Source of the DNA: Pseudomonadota bacterium
GTDB lineage: Bacteria; Pseudomonadota; Gammaproteobacteria; Burkholderiales; Burkholderiaceae_C
Direction: 5' to 3'
DNA: 5,425 nt
Assembly: GCA_030918015.1 (NCBI GenBank)
Contig: JAUPTP010000199.1
Location: forward strand, 1 to 5,425
Both the position numbers and the translations under genes were made by a program. The stretch's first letter is position 1; each line of letters begins with the position of its first letter. Positions 5,245 to 5,425 of the stretch are shown piece after piece. The notes below the pieces were generated by a model, which had not been told where the DNA came from, searched no databases, and was given only the letters and a program-made list of their open reading frames with translations.

Positions 5245-5395
5245 CGCGCGTCCATCTCCAGGCGGTCGCCGGGGCGCAGCGTCTGGGCCTGCATGGCCGC
5301 TCCGGGCGTGAGCCGCAGCGGCAGGCATGCCCATGCCGATCAGGTGGCTGCGGTGGATGCGCTCGAAGCTGGCGGTCAGCACCGCGGCGGATGCC
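5245..5395 (-). pseudogene. Broken aconitase C-terminal fragment
   Basis: On the minus strand, AVLTASFERIHRSHLIGMGM (about 5385-5326) is the highly conserved aconitase/IRP segment of the type ESFERIHRSNLxGMGxLPL. The continuation LPLRLTPGAAMQAQTLRPGD, then RLEMDA, is also aconitase-like but lies in a different frame. One extra C at about 5324-5325 separates them. The preceding residues GIR are in a third frame, again through one extra C near 5386-5387. The match stops abruptly at about 5247, well before the normal aconitase end, and no earlier aconitase domains are present. It cannot encode a working enzyme. It could be a decayed remnant or a sequencing/assembly fault. The segment identity is strong because the motif is distinctive. 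Confidence 0.7.
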
Positions 5396-5425
5396 CAGCT
5401 CGGCGACGCAGACGAAGAGTTCGAG
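5393..5425 (-). other. Possible LysR-family N-terminal scrap at the window edge
   Basis: Read on the minus strand from 5425, the frame gives LELFVCVAELG, which resembles the first helix of LysR-type regulators (LxxFVxVAELGS). It then runs into the aconitase-like sequence through the shared bases encoding GIR. Only eleven residues are visible and the window ends here, so this is a weak suggestion. It could equally be a continuation of the aconitase remnant with further errors. Confidence 0.22.

Noticed and set aside
5131..5382. An 83-codon minus-strand open frame starting at GTG 5382 as a real gene
   Set aside because: Its first 20 residues are internal aconitase sequence, its middle is out-of-frame aconitase, and its end matches a different family.

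Overview
The window reads as a chromosomal or genomic-island stretch from a GC-rich proteobacterium (very high GC by eye, strong G/C preference at third codon positions). The protein style suggests a betaproteobacterium of the Burkholderiales, such as a Leptothrix/Rubrivivax-like lineage. That placement is inference; no rRNA or other marker is present.

Layout. Bases 1-773 hold the 3' part of a FAD/NAD(P)H-dependent oxidoreductase gene, closed by a clean Rho-independent terminator at 802-826. A compact arsenic-resistance operon follows on the + strand: arsR (866-1225), arsC of the low-molecular-weight phosphatase type (1222-1710, ATGA overlap with arsR), an aquaporin/MIP channel (1728-2393), arsD (2480-2857) and arsA (2866-4617). 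An OsmC-family gene (4660-5130) lies just downstream and is probably co-transcribed. The last 295 bases carry no intact gene. On the - strand they hold short broken pieces resembling an aconitase C-terminus, the tail of a solute-binding protein and possibly a LysR N-terminus.

How the genes fit together. ArsR is the As(III)-responsive repressor. A predicted promoter/operator lies at about 831-868, and its -10 spacing suggests a leaderless arsR mRNA. ArsC reduces arsenate to arsenite, ArsD is the arsenite metallochaperone, and ArsA is the two-domain ATPase that normally energises the ArsB (or Acr3) efflux permease. No ArsB or Acr3 gene is visible in the window. A MIP channel occupies the position where a permease would be expected. 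Either ArsA/ArsD serve a permease encoded elsewhere, or the channel is the operon's arsenite exit route.

Two hairpins punctuate the operon. One lies between the channel gene and arsD (2401-2445). The other has a perfect 10-bp stem between arsA and osmC (4625-4655), and its 3' arm contains the likely osmC ribosome binding site.
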